NCBI RefSeq assembly: GCF_037038585.1
Contig: NC_092523.1
Location: 2,237,001 to 2,301,000 of the forward strand
From: Patagioenas fasciata
Lineage: Eukaryota; Chordata; Aves; Columbiformes; Columbidae
Direction: 5' to 3'
DNA: 64,000 nucleotides
Both the position numbers and the translations under genes were made by a program. The notes beneath the pieces are model-generated. The model ran no database searches. It saw only the letters and a program-made list of their open reading frames with translations, and had not been told where the DNA came from. The stretch's first letter is position 1. Every line of letters starts with the position of its first letter. Positions 1-11,633 of the stretch are shown in pieces.

Positions 1-407
1 TTGAGAGAGACTGTGAGCTTTGTGGGGTGGTACTGAAAAACCCACACTGCTCTGTTAATAAATAAAGCAGTAAACTCGACAACATCTTAATTTGTTAAAA
101 ATCAAACATCTGCAGAGTGGGTGATAAGGATGTTTTAATACTTGCTGTCCCCAGGGGATATTTGTGAGTTCAAGACTTGTTAACAGCAAACACTTTAAGG
201 TACCTGCAAGGTCAGGCTCTGATAACGACCCATTAAGTGACCCTTCTGATGCAATTAACACCTAGACAGGGACAACATTCAGCTGGTAGAAGGTGGCATG
301 TTCAGTATATCCCATGATAAGGGACCTCAGACAATTTACAAACGTTGAGGGGAAAAATTTCATTCTTGAGGGCTATTTACACCAAAGCGACACCTGTTAT
401 TTTCTAC
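1..407. other. Intron or 3' side of SFXN5, nothing recognised
   Basis: Mixed-composition DNA with no exon-like segment bounded by splice sites, no CR1 tail and no tandem repeat. It lies downstream of the last SFXN5 exon seen and is presumed intronic. Confidence 0.5.
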
Positions 408-1235
408 CACAGAATCACAGAATCCCAGAGTGCCAGCGGTTGGAAGGGCCCTGTAAAGCTCATCCAGTGCAATCCCCCCATGGAGCAGTAACACCCAGCT
501 GAGGTTCCACAGGAAGGTGTCCAGGCGGGTATTGAATGTCTGCAGAGAAGGAGACTCCACAACCTCCCTGGGCAGCCTGGGCCAGACTCTGACACCCTCA
601 CCAGGAACAAGTTTCTTCTCAAATTTAAGTGGAACCTCCTGTGTTCCAGTTTGAACCCATTGCCCCTTGTCCTGTCACTGGTTGTCACCGAGAAGAGCCT
701 GGCTCCATCCTCCTGACACTGCCCCTTTCCATATTGATCCCCATGAATGAGTCCCCCCTCAGTCTCCTCTTCTCCAGCTCCAGAGCCCCAGCTCCCTCAG
801 CCTTTCCTCACACGGGAGATGCTCCACTCCCTTCAGCATCTTGGTGGCTGCGCTGGACTCTCTCCAGCAGTTCCCTGTCCTTCTGGAGCTGAGGGGCCAC
901 AACTGGACACAATATTCCAGGTGTGGTCTCCCCAGGGCAGAGCAGAGGGGCAGGAGAACCTCTCTGACCTACTGACCACCCCCTTCTAACCCACCCCAGG
1001 CACCATTGGCCTTCCTGGCCACAAGGGCCCAGTGCTGGCTCATGGTCACTCTGCTGTCCCCAGGACCTCCAGGTCCCTTTCCCCTACACTGCTCTCTAAT
1101 AGCTCATTCCCCAACCTGTACTGGAACCTGGGGTTGTTCCTGCCCAGATTCAAGACTCTACACTTGCCCTTGTTCTATTTCATTACATTTTTCCCTGCCC
1201 AGCTCTCCAGCCTGTCCAGATCTCTGGACAGCAGC
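408..1235 (-). mobile_element. CR1 LINE, long 5'-truncated copy
   Basis: The 3' end is at the low coordinate, where two copies of the CACAGAAT tail repeat (reverse complement of the CR1 tail) occur. Reading on the minus strand, the far end (about 1040-1230) still translates to pieces of the CR1 ORF2 C-terminus, such as [15 protein letters not shown] and ERDLEVL, interrupted by stops. After that come the RRLRGD-type end region and the 3' UTR with the KLEHRRFHLNLRRN-like frame. About 830 bp is retained, the longest copy here. It is a dead 5'-truncated insertion in the same orientation as SFXN5. The upper boundary is approximate. Confidence 0.9.
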
Positions 1236-2230
1236 ACAGCTTCCAGTGTCACCACTCCTCCCAATCTGAAACAATTCAGAAAATCAGACTTGCTAGTGAG
1301 TTCTGTGTGAGGTTCAGTGGGTATCAGCAGTGTGGAGTCAGCAGATTGGCTGCGGGGTCATCAGCCACAGCCTTAGTCCCGATATGAGTCTCTCCATCCT
1401 GATCTTGAGGACGCCTCACGTTGTCCGGCCATCAAACACGGGCAGAGATCTGCTAATTAACACCTTTCCCTGGGGTGATGGCACAAGAGCTCTCTCCCGG
1501 TCAAGGAAGGTACAACCAGGTTACATGAACCGCTCGACATCCTCATGTTTACCACCACCGGGGTCTAAAAAGCACATTTCCAACCCAACGCACACCCTCA
1601 ACCCCCTGTCTACTCCACATTCACTGCCGGCTCCAAACACACCTGACGGCTTCTAACGGAGCAGCTGATGTGTGGGAACTCGTTACCCTGCCGCACGTTG
1701 TCTGTGTGGCTGAACATTCAGCCTCGGCGCCCTTTGCTAGCGAAGCTTGCTGAAAGCTGTCTTCATCTTGAGAAGGTTTGGGGGAAGCGGGGAAGGAAAA
1801 CAAGATCCGGAGCCTTAACTCCTCCGGTATCTCAGCTTCTCCTTAATAAGCTATCGAGACGGAGTTGATCCTATCAATTTGTGCTGTGAAAGCCGAGCTT
1901 CTGTTCTCCAATATTGAGCTACTTTGTTTTGCGTCGGGCGCGATCTAACCTAAAACACTCCCGCAGAAGTTCGCAAGGGTTTTTTGTCAGAGTCGGGACC
2001 TCGCTCCACGCTCTTTAACAAACGCGATGTTGGAGAATTGCGGTCGATAAGCTGCGATAACTAATCCCTGGGATGCAGAGGGGGCAACACCTGGAACTGA
2101 TTTATTCTCCCGCTTAAGCTGTCGTGGTCCATGAGAGCCCTCACTGAGAAAATCGTCCTACCAGCATCCTTTAAGCCTCCCCGGAGCACCGTTTAGAATG
2201 AAGACATCACTGCTTATACCACCTCTGACA
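1236..2230. other. Non-coding stretch, nothing recognised
   Basis: Moderate GC, with open frames up to 108 codons that show no family resemblance and no splice-bounded exon. No repeat family identified. Confidence 0.4.
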
Positions 2231-2254
2231 TCTTAATTTGGAAGCTGCACCCTC

Positions 2255-2770
2255 TTTAATTACTGCCCTGTTGGGGATCTTATAATCACCCAAGTACAAA
2301 CTCAACCAATTTAAAATGATCCCCGATACAGCCCCCAGGTGTGATTTCCAGGGGTGCTTCGAACTCAGGCCAGTTCAAATTACAACGTCTAACCTCCTAA
2401 TTAAGAAGAGTTATGGCTTGATTTAAAAAGGAGAGGGGACTAATTAACACATGTAGTGTAATGTCTTAATTGGGATTCAGATTCTAAAATTTGTGTGGCT
2501 CAGAATAAATGACTCATAATTAGTCAAGAGGTCCACTTTTCTTCCATCTCTAAGATCTTTGCTCTCGACATGGATCTCAGAAAAATATGAAGTTAAATAT
2601 TGCTTGCTGCATTTTGTTAGCCGTCAAATGCAATCAAAACCCCTCTTTTCACCCATTAGCCCCCCGTCGGAAGTGAATGATTAGATGTTTCCAAAGGGTT
2701 TAATTGTAGAGTATTATAGCAGGTTTAAAATAAATAAAATTAGTATCTATTTGTTGAGGAGTGAATTAGT
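2255..2770. promoter_or_regulatory. Cluster of homeodomain-type TAATTA/TAATTG sites
   Basis: TAATTA occurs at 2257-2262, 2398-2403, 2441-2446 and 2517-2522, and TAATTG at 2467-2472 and 2701-2706, with further AATTAG near 2764 and GATTAG near 2681. The block is AT-rich and free of recognised transposons. Such clusters are typical of conserved developmental enhancers. In mammals the homeobox gene EMX1 neighbours the 3' side of SFXN5 (recalled synteny), which makes an enhancer plausible. Base composition alone could also raise the count. Inference only. Confidence 0.25.
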
Positions 2771-4791
2771 TTAAAATCCTGTCCTGTGTGCTCTGCCAAG
2801 GGGTTTGGTCAGGGAAACAGACTTTTAGATCCCCTTGGCTGCCCAGCTTTGCCATTGGCATCTTCTGGAGCAGCCTGCAAAGAAGCAAATATCACCTCAC
2901 CCCCAGTATCCTGCACGAGTTGTAGGAGCTGTTCTCATAGAACAGGAGCTCTACCGACTGCCAGCACGTACCCAGGCCAGGCTCTGCTGAGCTAAACCTC
3001 AGATTAGACAACACAGGATTGAAGAATTTACACCAAGAGAAGGTCTCACACTGGAAATCTGCAGGAAGACCATCATATACATGTTTTATCATTACCATTT
3101 TGCAAGCCAAATTTTTGGCACCTATGATTTGCCTCCGAAGGGTAAGTGACCCACGTTTATACTCCGACCTTCGGGTGGCAAAGAACACATATTTCTGCAA
3201 TATTTCCCTCCTTCTCTTTCTTATTTCTTCTTATTTTTAAGAGATTTGTTGGTTTACCCCCCTTCAAAACCCCTTCACGCCTATTCTTTCTGCGATTTGC
3301 TGTTGTAAAATTCACCTGGCGGATCTTAAAAAGGCAGAAACACACTGGGGAGCTTCTGGTTTACTGCCCCGAGGTGGCACTTACTGCCAAGGGCTCTACC
3401 TAAAGCAGCGAGACCTCCCGGGTAACATTTCGATACGCACGTCCGTAGGTACGTACACAGACACACATACTTGCACAGACAGTGCATCTGCTCCGCGGAG
3501 CCGGCGTGTTGTAGATCTTGTAAATACACCTTCATTCAACTTTCATCACATTGTTCATTAGTGGCTTAAATTCTGCATAATTTGGCAGCTGCCTCTGGCG
3601 TTTTTCGAGAGGTACTGTAATTTCTTCCATATGGAAGTCAGTCGCTGTACTAAAAAGGAGTTATCGGGTTCAGTGAACCAGAGCTGTATTTGTCTAGAAG
3701 GAGGTGTCAGATGCTAAACTAAACATGACAGGAGTTAAGCAAAGTCTCCCAGCTGACAGATTCTGGGGGGTTTCTGGAGTGTTTGCTATAAACAGGTTCA
3801 AAGCTTAATACATACATCGCAAGACGCCGAGGATGCCGGCGGGGGATCAAACTGGAGGCTGAAGCTCTGGGTATCCCGGGGTTCAAAACATCCCCCTGAT
3901 GTGCGAACAAATTTTGGGGTGGTTGTCCTACCCCAGCTCCCCATTCTGAGAGGCTCCCAGTACCACGTCTCTGCTATTTCTGAGCTTTTCCTCACTCATT
4001 TTGGGGTGATTTTGGGAATCTGGAGCTCTCCTAGCTCTGTCTGCTGCCCTGTCCGGCCAGGCCACCGCTGTCCTCACCAAGGAGCATCTCCTGCTCTTGG
4101 CTCCAGCCCCAGATCCCCCTTCCAGAGGACACGGCAGATGCAACCACAGTGAGGTTGGGGGGTTTTTTAGTGCTTGATTGACATAATTAAAGGAGCAGTT
4201 TCAATGTTTACTCTGGATGCAGCCTCAGCAGTTTAAGGTGTCGCTGCTGGCAGCTGTTTAGTTTAAACAAACTTCAGCGTGGGTTTCGCTGGACGGAGAG
4301 GGAAGGAAAAGCACCTGTAGGAAACGCTCCGCACGCACTGTGGAAAGGCGAATGTCTCCAGTAAAAGGCCGTGAACACGAGGTCCAGGAGGGCCTTCAAC
4401 CTCACACACATTTCTGCAGTGGAAAACATGGTTTAAGCTGAAGAAAGCTCCCATCCAGCACCACACCACCATGGGCTGAGCACTGGCTGTCCATCACAAG
4501 AATCCGTTTTTCATGGTTAGACTGACTTAGCTAAGCCAGAGCAGCTCTGTAATGTTGATCCAGCTTGGGAGCGTCCTAATTTTACAGCAGAACAGCCCAT
4601 TTCCAACAGTTCCAGCTTTATCTCTCCTCCACAAACTCTGCACAGTCAGCTCTAGGGCCTCCTCTTGTCTGGCCTGACATACATGAGCTCTCGGAGCTCA
4701 TCATCAGATCTTCTGCTGCACTTCAGCCCCTCTGAGTTGCTTGTACTGAGAGGCAGAGAAGAGGCTTTAGGATGAGGAAATAAGGTTTTCA
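2771..4791. other. Non-coding stretch between regulatory-like block and CR1
   Basis: No exon, CR1 or tandem repeat recognised. Open frames of 60-100 codons on both strands look random. Confidence 0.4.
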
Positions 4792-5071
4792 GCAGGGCCT
4801 GTTGTGATAGGACAAGGGGTGATGGTTTTAAGCTAAAGGAGAGAGATTCAGGCAGGACATGAGGAAGAAATTGTTGGCCCTGAGGGTGGTGAGAGCCTGG
4901 CCCAGGTTGACCAGAGAGGTGGTGGATGAACCATCCCTGGAGACATCCCAGGCCAGGCTGGACGGGGCTCTGAGCAACCTGAGCTGGTGAAGATGTCCCT
5001 GCTCATGGCAGGGGTGGCACTGGATGGGCTTTGAAGGTCCCTTCAACCCAAACCATTCTGTGATTCTATGA
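4792..5071 (+). mobile_element. CR1 LINE 3' end, plus strand
   Basis: It begins at GCAGGGCCTGTTGTGATAGG, continues through the GAGACATCCCAGGCCAGGCTGG and GATGTCCCTGCTCATGGCAG landmarks of this subfamily, and ends in TTCTGTGATTCTATG. The same subfamily recurs at 9714, 10151, 14204, 20827, 23028, 33249, 61588 and 63722. It is antisense to SFXN5. Confidence 0.9.
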
Positions 5072-5729
5072 CAAGAAGAGCTTATGTTCTTCAGTTCTTC
5101 GATCTCCACTGCCAGCTCCAAGGCTCCAGAGTGGACATTGCTGGTGGACTGAGCTGTGCTCTGCTTGTCCACCAACTGTCCAGCCCACATGAAGCAAGTA
5201 CCACTGGATTTGGGTTCTCTCACCACAAAGCTGGGCCTACAGGAGAACCTAAGGTAGGACTTACACACACACCTGGATGTTCTACACACAGACCAGCTGT
5301 GCGATGGGCTTCGACTCTGCATGGAGTCAGAAGTAAGACAACGACCACTGGAAAAGTCTTTGGCTGGGAGAAACCTGCACCATTTCCCAAATTTCATCCT
5401 AACTACCAGACAAAAGGATGGACAGAAGCGTCTGAACAAAGGGAAATGTTTGAGGGACGAGAAGTCCACCCTCGTGCAGTGGATGTATTTGTCCTCATAT
5501 ATCCGTGACACGGAGATACTAATGAAGTTGCCATTATCTTCCCCAAAGTCAGCTACAAGAGTCACCTTCATCTCGTAGACAACGCGAAACCAATATTTTT
5601 TCCCTATTAAAGTTGCCAGCACAGCTATTATTTATAAAACTTCGATGAGAATACATCTGCACAAAATAACTGACACCGCGTTCCCCGCGTGGCATATGTG
5701 GTCTCAAAATAAACATGGATTCTATATGT

Positions 5730-5985
5730 TAGCGGCTTCAACAGAGCGTCCGAGCAGCAGGAAATGCATGAAACATGGGGAAAGAATGGAGCGGCGGTGG
5801 GAGGCAACGTCGAATTCCTTGGAGAGCAGAGAAGGCGGCCCCGGGAGTTAAAATACACAGCAGGCAAAGAGACGAGAGGAGCCAAGAGAGCTGAAAAAAA
5901 TGGCACAAGAGACGAGAGAGGCAGCTGGGGGAGTTAAAACATGCAGATGGAGAGATGGCTGAGAGAGAGGAAAGACCTGGATCCA
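5730..5985 (+). other. Purine-rich tract with internal partial duplication
   Basis: The plus strand is strongly A/G-rich. The phrases GGGAGTTAAAA and AGAGACGAGAG each occur twice (near 5841 and 5931, and near 5868 and 5909) in different order. The tract leads directly into the CpG-rich block at 6056-6220. In SFXN5 orientation it is pyrimidine-rich. Confidence 0.4.
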
Positions 5986-6055
5986 AGTGGAAAGACGGCG
6001 ACCAGGAACTGGCCACTTAAAATAAACTTTGTTTTTCGAATGTTGAGATGGAAAC

Positions 6056-6222
6056 GAGACGAGCGGGTTTTCTACGGATCTGAAAACCGCTGGTGCTCCC
6101 GGCGGGGGTGGAACTGGCACCCGAGGGTGGCGGCGGCACCCGGAGGCACCCGGAGCAGGGGAATCGCTCTCTCCTTCGCCACAACCCCGAACGCAAGCGG
6201 CTGGGCGGAGGATCCAGATTGC
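6056..6222. promoter_or_regulatory. Small CpG-island-like block
   Basis: I count about 17 CpG dinucleotides in roughly 165 bp at about two-thirds GC, close to the number expected without CpG depletion, whereas the surrounding sequence is CpG-poor and AT-rich. On the minus strand a TATA-like CTATAAATGAG sits at about 6275-6286, just upstream of the block. It may be an intragenic promoter or enhancer; no transcript can be shown from sequence. Confidence 0.3.
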
Positions 6223-7481
6223 GACTTCTGATTGCAGAGCCCCAGCCTCCAAATAATAAGCTGTCACTCTTTCTCATTTATAGACGCCGCAAGGATTTCT
6301 ATAAATAAATGGATAATGCGTGCCTCGGTATGAGTCCTGGTACAAACGCCCTAGTCTGACTGAAATTCTACGAAATGGAAAAAGTTACACTTTTCACCAA
6401 ATGCTCCAAGTTGTTGTTTTTTTTTCCCAAAATGAGGTTTCACCTCTGAGTTCATCCTTCAGAAACCACTTTAAAAGATCCGTGAGTGGACGCGGAATGC
6501 GAATCCCCGGCTATGGAAAGGGACGTTCCCCACGTCAGGTGGATGTTCCATGTCCTACCACCGCCTCTAAGCACACTCCACTCCCTATCCCAGCCGTTTT
6601 TCACTCAAAAGCTTTCAGGAATCCAGCGATTTTTGATGGAAAATGAAACATTAGGCACAAAGCTCTAACGAGAATTTAGGCAGGCAAAAATCAGTGCCCA
6701 GATATTGTTATATCTACAGAGTTTCATTTAGGGGCATGATGGGGAAAGTTTATCTTGCAAATCTGAATTAGGACTGTTAGTTAAAACAACAGGTTTTTGA
6801 AGACAAACTCCTGTATGTCCATACTTGCTTGACAGATAAAATCAGTTTTCATAAGTCTTGCATGTGGATTCAGTAAAACTCATCATATCAATACAAGAAG
6901 TTGTGATGCCCCCAAGTGCAAAGCACATTTTACTATTGGTTTTCTTCGAGCTTGTGGATATTTAGCCAGACCAGTGATGGTTCCCAGTGTTTCCAGTTAA
7001 CAATCATTTATAGACCAGATTTCTACAAACTTTGAATACTTGCATATAAAAAATTTCGACTGGTCATGTTGATAACCAGAAAAGCAAAGATCCTCTGAAT
7101 TATACGGATAAACAGCTTGTCCTCTGGTGTGATCTTCCCTGCATGAGGTGATCACCAAAGAACAGTTAGACCGGACTCAGTGCCCAGGTTAAGCCAGCAC
7201 TAACACACACAGCAAAGCCTCAGCATGACAAAGAGGCAGAAATAAGAGAACTCTGTGGTAAGAATATCAGAAATGGGTGGCATTTCTGAAGTCTCTGGCA
7301 TGTGGACGGACGAAAACAGGAGCCCTCTCCACTGACAACAGCAAAGCAGCTTTGATGGGATTAGAAAGGCTGGGAACCGCGCGTCAGGGTTTGAAGTGGG
7401 GAAGCTGCCAAGACGCTGGGTTACAAAGTAAGTGACAAGGCCTGTTCTTCTCGCACAGGATTTTGAGCAAGCCCTGAGGAA

Positions 7482-7526
7482 GGTACTCCAGGGTAAGGTG
7501 CTCTAGGGTAAGGTGCTCCAGGGTAA
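7482..7526 (+). repeat. 15-bp tandem repeat, three copies
   Basis: Three contiguous units of GGTGCTCCAGGGTAA, with single-base variants in the first and second copy, at 7482-7496, 7497-7511 and 7512-7526. Confidence 0.85.
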
Positions 7527-7639
7527 GACATGGTGACTCCTGAGCATCTCTCCTGCTGGTAGATCAAGGGCTGGGGGACCATGAGGTGACACATGGTCTT
7601 GAAGTAGGAAAGAGGCTGTAGAGCTTTTGTCAAGGAGGG

Positions 7640-7683
7640 ATCACAGAATCATTTTGGTTGGAAGAGACCCTCAAGATCATAAT
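7640..7683 (-). mobile_element. CR1 3' terminal fragment
   Basis: The first ~44 bp of the reverse-complemented CR1 tail (TCACAGAATCATTTTGGTTG, then GAAGAGACCCTCAAGATCAT) is present and then similarity stops abruptly. It is a very short 5'-truncated insertion. Confidence 0.75.
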
Positions 7684-8505
7684 GAAGCAAAAATCGAATG
7701 CTTTGCGCAAAATTAGGGGGACTGGAATCTACCCCTTGTCCAGCCACAGGGAACCACCACAGTCCTTCGAAAAAGAGAAGAAAACAGTATATTTTGGCAG
7801 AAAAGGGCTGAAAGAACTTAATTTACCACTCTCAAAATAGAGTTTGTTGCCCCATTTCTCCCCAAACGCAGGAACCCATCTTGGTGAGAGCCTCTATCCA
7901 TATTTTTTAATTGAGGTGTTAAAAAGCAGACTCCAAGTTCACAGAAGCAGCCCCGACTCTTCCATTAAGAGGAGAAAATTGCCCGGAGGCATTTCTACCA
8001 AGGTTAACAAGGCAAACCAAAGCTACGGGTCAATCCCTAATCGTACTAATTGCTATTTACTTTGTCAGTGGAGTGCTTTAGAGCAGTCATTATCAACAGA
8101 TTTGTGTAAAGGGCGCTTCCAGCTTGGACAAAGGTGGCAAGTCCTTTAGCATCCTCATCTTTCAGTGCATTCATCAGCCTGTCAAGGTGATCCCCACCCC
8201 ACGGATCATTCACACCCAAGGAGATGCTGATGGGTGTCCTGAGGAGCCACAGGCACCAACAGCTCCAAACAGGCTCATGGGACAAAAAGTGGAGGTGCTG
8301 GAAAGCAAGGTGGGAGAATGGCCAATGAACAAGGCAATTTGGGGCGCTTTTTTTGCTATTATAGCTCTAATAGGAGATAATTAGACATTAAATAACCCTG
8401 CCCTTTCCTGCCCACTCTGATGCTCCACAGAGACATATGCACAGAGATATTTGGGCTTAAATAGTCATGGAAAGCAAATGTCTGCAGAACACATGAAGAA
8501 TATAT

Positions 8506-8544
8506 TATATATATATTATATATATATATATTATAATATATATC
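8506..8544. repeat. AT dinucleotide tract, self-complementary
   Basis: Interrupted (TA)n with TATATTATATA blocks, nearly palindromic throughout. Simple sequence. Confidence 0.9.
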
Positions 8545-9021
8545 CTGGGGAAGTCCAAGCCACAGGATATTCTTGAAAGAAAGTACAAACGAGTGGTGGA
8601 AGCAAGTCCAACAGTGGCCAAGGTGCCTGGATGTGGCACCAAGGAGTCCCTGCGCTCCCCATCCCTGGCTGAGAACTTCGGTCTGAGCCCACGTGGCAGC
8701 TGTAATATTTGCTATAAATGGGGAATCAAAAAAATACGGACATTTTTCAAGTGAATTCAGAAAGTTTTGGCTCACCCTGAGCACACAGAATAGGGTTATT
8801 CACACTGCTGGGGTTTCAGAAAGATGATTTAAAATAACAACATTGATTAGCACTTTAAGAGCCTACAATGATGGTCAAAAATGCTGGAAAGCGAACACTT
8901 TGATAAGCATTAAAAAGTCTTTGATGGACCAATGCTAAGAAACAGCAAGGAATAACATCTCCTGAGCATCTTTTGTCCCTTCCCCTTGAAAAGCCTCCCC
9001 ACCCGTATCACCAACACTTAC

Positions 9022-9107
9022 TTTTCCAGTATGGACATAATAATTGGAGGTAGAACCAGTATAGGCATTGGCAGGACCACTCTCGTCAGGGCTGTTTCTA
9101 GCAGTGC
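9022..9107 (-). CDS. SFXN5: SFXN5 exon [11 protein letters not shown]...MSILEK, last seen in window
   Basis: The exon is 86 bp, entering in phase 0 and leaving in phase 2. The acceptor is TTCTTTGCAG and the donor GAAAA|GTAAGT, a perfect consensus. It encodes [16 protein letters not shown], then [12 protein letters not shown] and two bases of Lys. This is the fourth membrane segment, rich in Pro as in all sideroflexins. The next exon should start by completing Lys and continue with TALLQARPRLLLP-like sequence. I did not find it on the minus strand between 1 and 9021, so the gene continues before base 1. Confidence 0.96.
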
Positions 9108-9713
9108 CTGCAAAGAAAAAGAAACCAAACAAATAAACCCAAGACATTTAAACCCAAATCTTGGGTACCTGCACTGAGCAACCAAGGTGTGGGCACAGAA
9201 ATGGTTTGGCTGCCCTTTCTGGCGGTGTATTTGTGAACGAATATACCAACACACGCTTCCAGCTTTGCTATTTGTACACAACCCGTTTTTGCTCTGTTAT
9301 TGCTAGAAACGATGGGCTGGAGCCCGTGCTTGGTCGCAAAGCCACTGGGAAAAACAGAGATGCTTAATAACTTCCCTGATGTCACTTTGTGTGACCAGAA
9401 GTGCTTGGCATATTCCTACACAAACCTGTTTGTGCTGCCTGGGGGGAGAATAAGAGGCAAAACAGCTGCCTGGAGGATGCTGTAAGGTGCAATATCTCAG
9501 TATGGGCTGAGCAGCACCTTCAACCCTTCCTCCCTTAACTGCATTTCAATTGCAATTACGTGCTGGGGGAACACAGAACCTTATTGCCTGCTCCAAGATT
9601 TCCTATTGTCTTTTAATCACTGGTGGTTTATTGCAAAGCGTTAACACACAGGGCTCCTCTCTTCCAGGAAGATGCTCAACTGTGAGCTGTGGTTGTCGGT
9701 CCACTGGGGCTTT

Positions 9714-9945
9714 CATGGAATCATCACATGCTTTGGGTTGAAGGGACCTTCCCAGCACCCCCAGTGCCACCCCTGCCATGAGCAGGGACATCTTCACCAG
9801 CTCAGGTTGCTCAGAGCCCCGTCCAGCCTGGCCTGGGATGTCTCCAGGGATGGTTCAGCCACCACCTCTCTGCCCAACCTGGGCCAGGCTCTCACCACCC
9901 TCAGGGACAACAATTTCTTCCTCATGTCCACCCTGAATCTCCCTG
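9714..9945 (-). mobile_element. CR1 LINE 3' end, minus strand
   Basis: The reverse-complemented tail TGGAATCATCAC starts the copy, followed by the GGTTGAAGGGACCTT and CCATGAGCAGGGACATCTTC landmarks, and it stops after CCACCCTGAATCT. It lies in the intron between 9108 and 11517, and pairs in inverted orientation with the copy at 10151. Confidence 0.9.
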
Positions 9946-10150
9946 TGGTTGCAATGCTTGAGACATCTTAGGTGGGTGCTGGCAATGGTATTTGGAAGAG
10001 GTAAATGGAGACACAGACTTGGTTTTACATCTTGCTAGAGTGCCGAGGATCTTCTCTAGGTCTCATCTCAGGGTAACTTATACATGTCATGCTGCTTTTG
10101 TTTGCTGCTTCCTGGGGCGTCTTACCAGGGAGGAATCGTTTTCCAGATTT

Positions 10151-10290
10151 CCCATCCCTGGAGACATCCCAGGCCAGGCTGGATGGGGCTCTGAGCAACC
10201 TGAGCTGGTGAAGATGTCCCTGTCATGGCAGGGGTGGCACTGGGGGAGCTGGGAAGGTCCCTTCAACACAAACTGTTCTGCGATTCTATG
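10151..10290 (+). mobile_element. CR1 LINE 3' end, plus strand
   Basis: Landmarks CATCCCTGGAGACATCCC and GATGTCCCTGTCATGGCAGG are followed by the tail TGCGATTCTATG. Same subfamily as the inverted neighbour at 9714-9945, 205 bp away, so the two could pair in the SFXN5 pre-mRNA. Confidence 0.9.
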
Positions 10291-11517
10291 CACGGGGCTT
10301 TGGCAGATGTAGGCAGAGGATACTTAAGATTTTGGATGGAAATGCTGAAATTTATGCCTATGGCCAGGCTTGGGAGCACTCGATCCTGGAACACCGTCTC
10401 AGAGAGGTGCAGATATGCAACAAACACTAAAGGATCTGCCAAACCAGTCACAACAAACCCCCAAACTAAGCTACTCAGGAAAAAAACACTGGGATTAGAT
10501 GGCAGCTGAGCAGAAGTTCACAGCAGCCCCAAATTTGATGCTTAAAGACCACCTGAAACACACTTATGGTACCTTCACTTTTAATATTTACTTTCTATGT
10601 TGTCTCTCTTCCCCTCGACCATCAGGATGGAGAGGGGCAGCTGGGTCCTGGAGCCACTGAGGAAACCTGGCCCCAGTAAGTGTCTCCAAGCCCTTCAACA
10701 GATTGTTTAAAGCTCCTTGTTAAACAACAATATGGAGAGATATTAGAGATCTCCCATTCCTTGCCGAGGACTGTAAATCTGTACATTAATTGCTGTCTAC
10801 GAAGTGCCTTAAGAGCCTTGGACAGAAGGAGCGAGAGAAATGCCAAGCATTTATATTATTAACTCCTCTGCCTGGGCGTGTGCTTCGGTACATGCTTTAC
10901 ATTTCAGATTAAAGCCCACTTGGAAACAACACGCCTCAGACAATCAGATGATGCTCAGGAGACAAAACCATGTAAGAAGGGAAGAAAAGGGAATAATTGC
11001 AGGCAGATGGCAAAGAGTAGAAGGTTATAGGGAGAAAAACAGGTGTTAGGGCGAGGATAAAACATCTGGCTACCCCCACAAAGCTTCGGTTGGCAATTGT
11101 TAATGCGGTTTTGACACGGCGAGGGTTAAAAAGCTACTCTGCTCCAAAATGAAGTCTTCCTCATTTAGAAAAAGGTGTAAGTTAGCTTTGCTTCATATTC
11201 AACATGAACTGCTTACAAGTTTCCAGAGAAATCCTAAGGCTGTGAAAGCATCAGGGTAGAACAGGATCTCCCCCATGTCAAAACCTTCCAAACCATCGGG
11301 GCCAGGCGCTGGGTTTGCCACCGTGACACGAGCCCATGCCCACCAGCTTTGTGGCTACACGACTGCACACGTGGGCACAAAGCGGGCATGAGGTTTTACC
11401 GCTTTGTTCTTCCTGCATGATGGGTAAAGCTCATTCATTTCTATCTCTTTCAAGTCATGGATTCCTATGGCTGTGGGATTCCTTGCGTACAAGCTCAGGA
11501 CCATCGCCGGTACGCAC

Positions 11518-11633
11518 GTGCTTTGCAGCAATTCTGGAAGAGCCGACGATGTTGCCGTTATTGTCCAGAACGTCGATCCCTTCTTCCAGCTCTGTGTGCC
11601 TCATCAGGACAACGTTGCAGATATTGGCACTAG
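11518..11633 (-). CDS. SFXN5: SFXN5 exon [11 protein letters not shown]...GSSRIAAKH
   Basis: This is the largest exon in the window: 116 bp, entering in phase 1 (completing Ala) and leaving in phase 0. The acceptor is TTCTCATCCTCAG and the donor CAC|GTGCGT, which departs from GTRAGT at positions +4 and +5. It encodes [19 protein letters not shown], then [20 protein letters not shown]: the end of a helix followed by an acidic loop typical of the family. Changes relative to my memory of human SFXN5 cluster in the loop (YG to HT, SD to NN, L to I, K to R, R to K), where variation is expected. A long open frame on the opposite strand here (11336-11782) is its antisense shadow. Confidence 0.97.

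Noticed and set aside
4828..5622. 264-codon open frame on the minus strand, the longest in the window
   Set aside because: Its C-terminal third is the antisense of a CR1 tail (4792-5071) and the rest matches no family I know. The start section (KYWFRVVYEMKVTLV) was considered as an exon but has no matching SFXN5 sequence.
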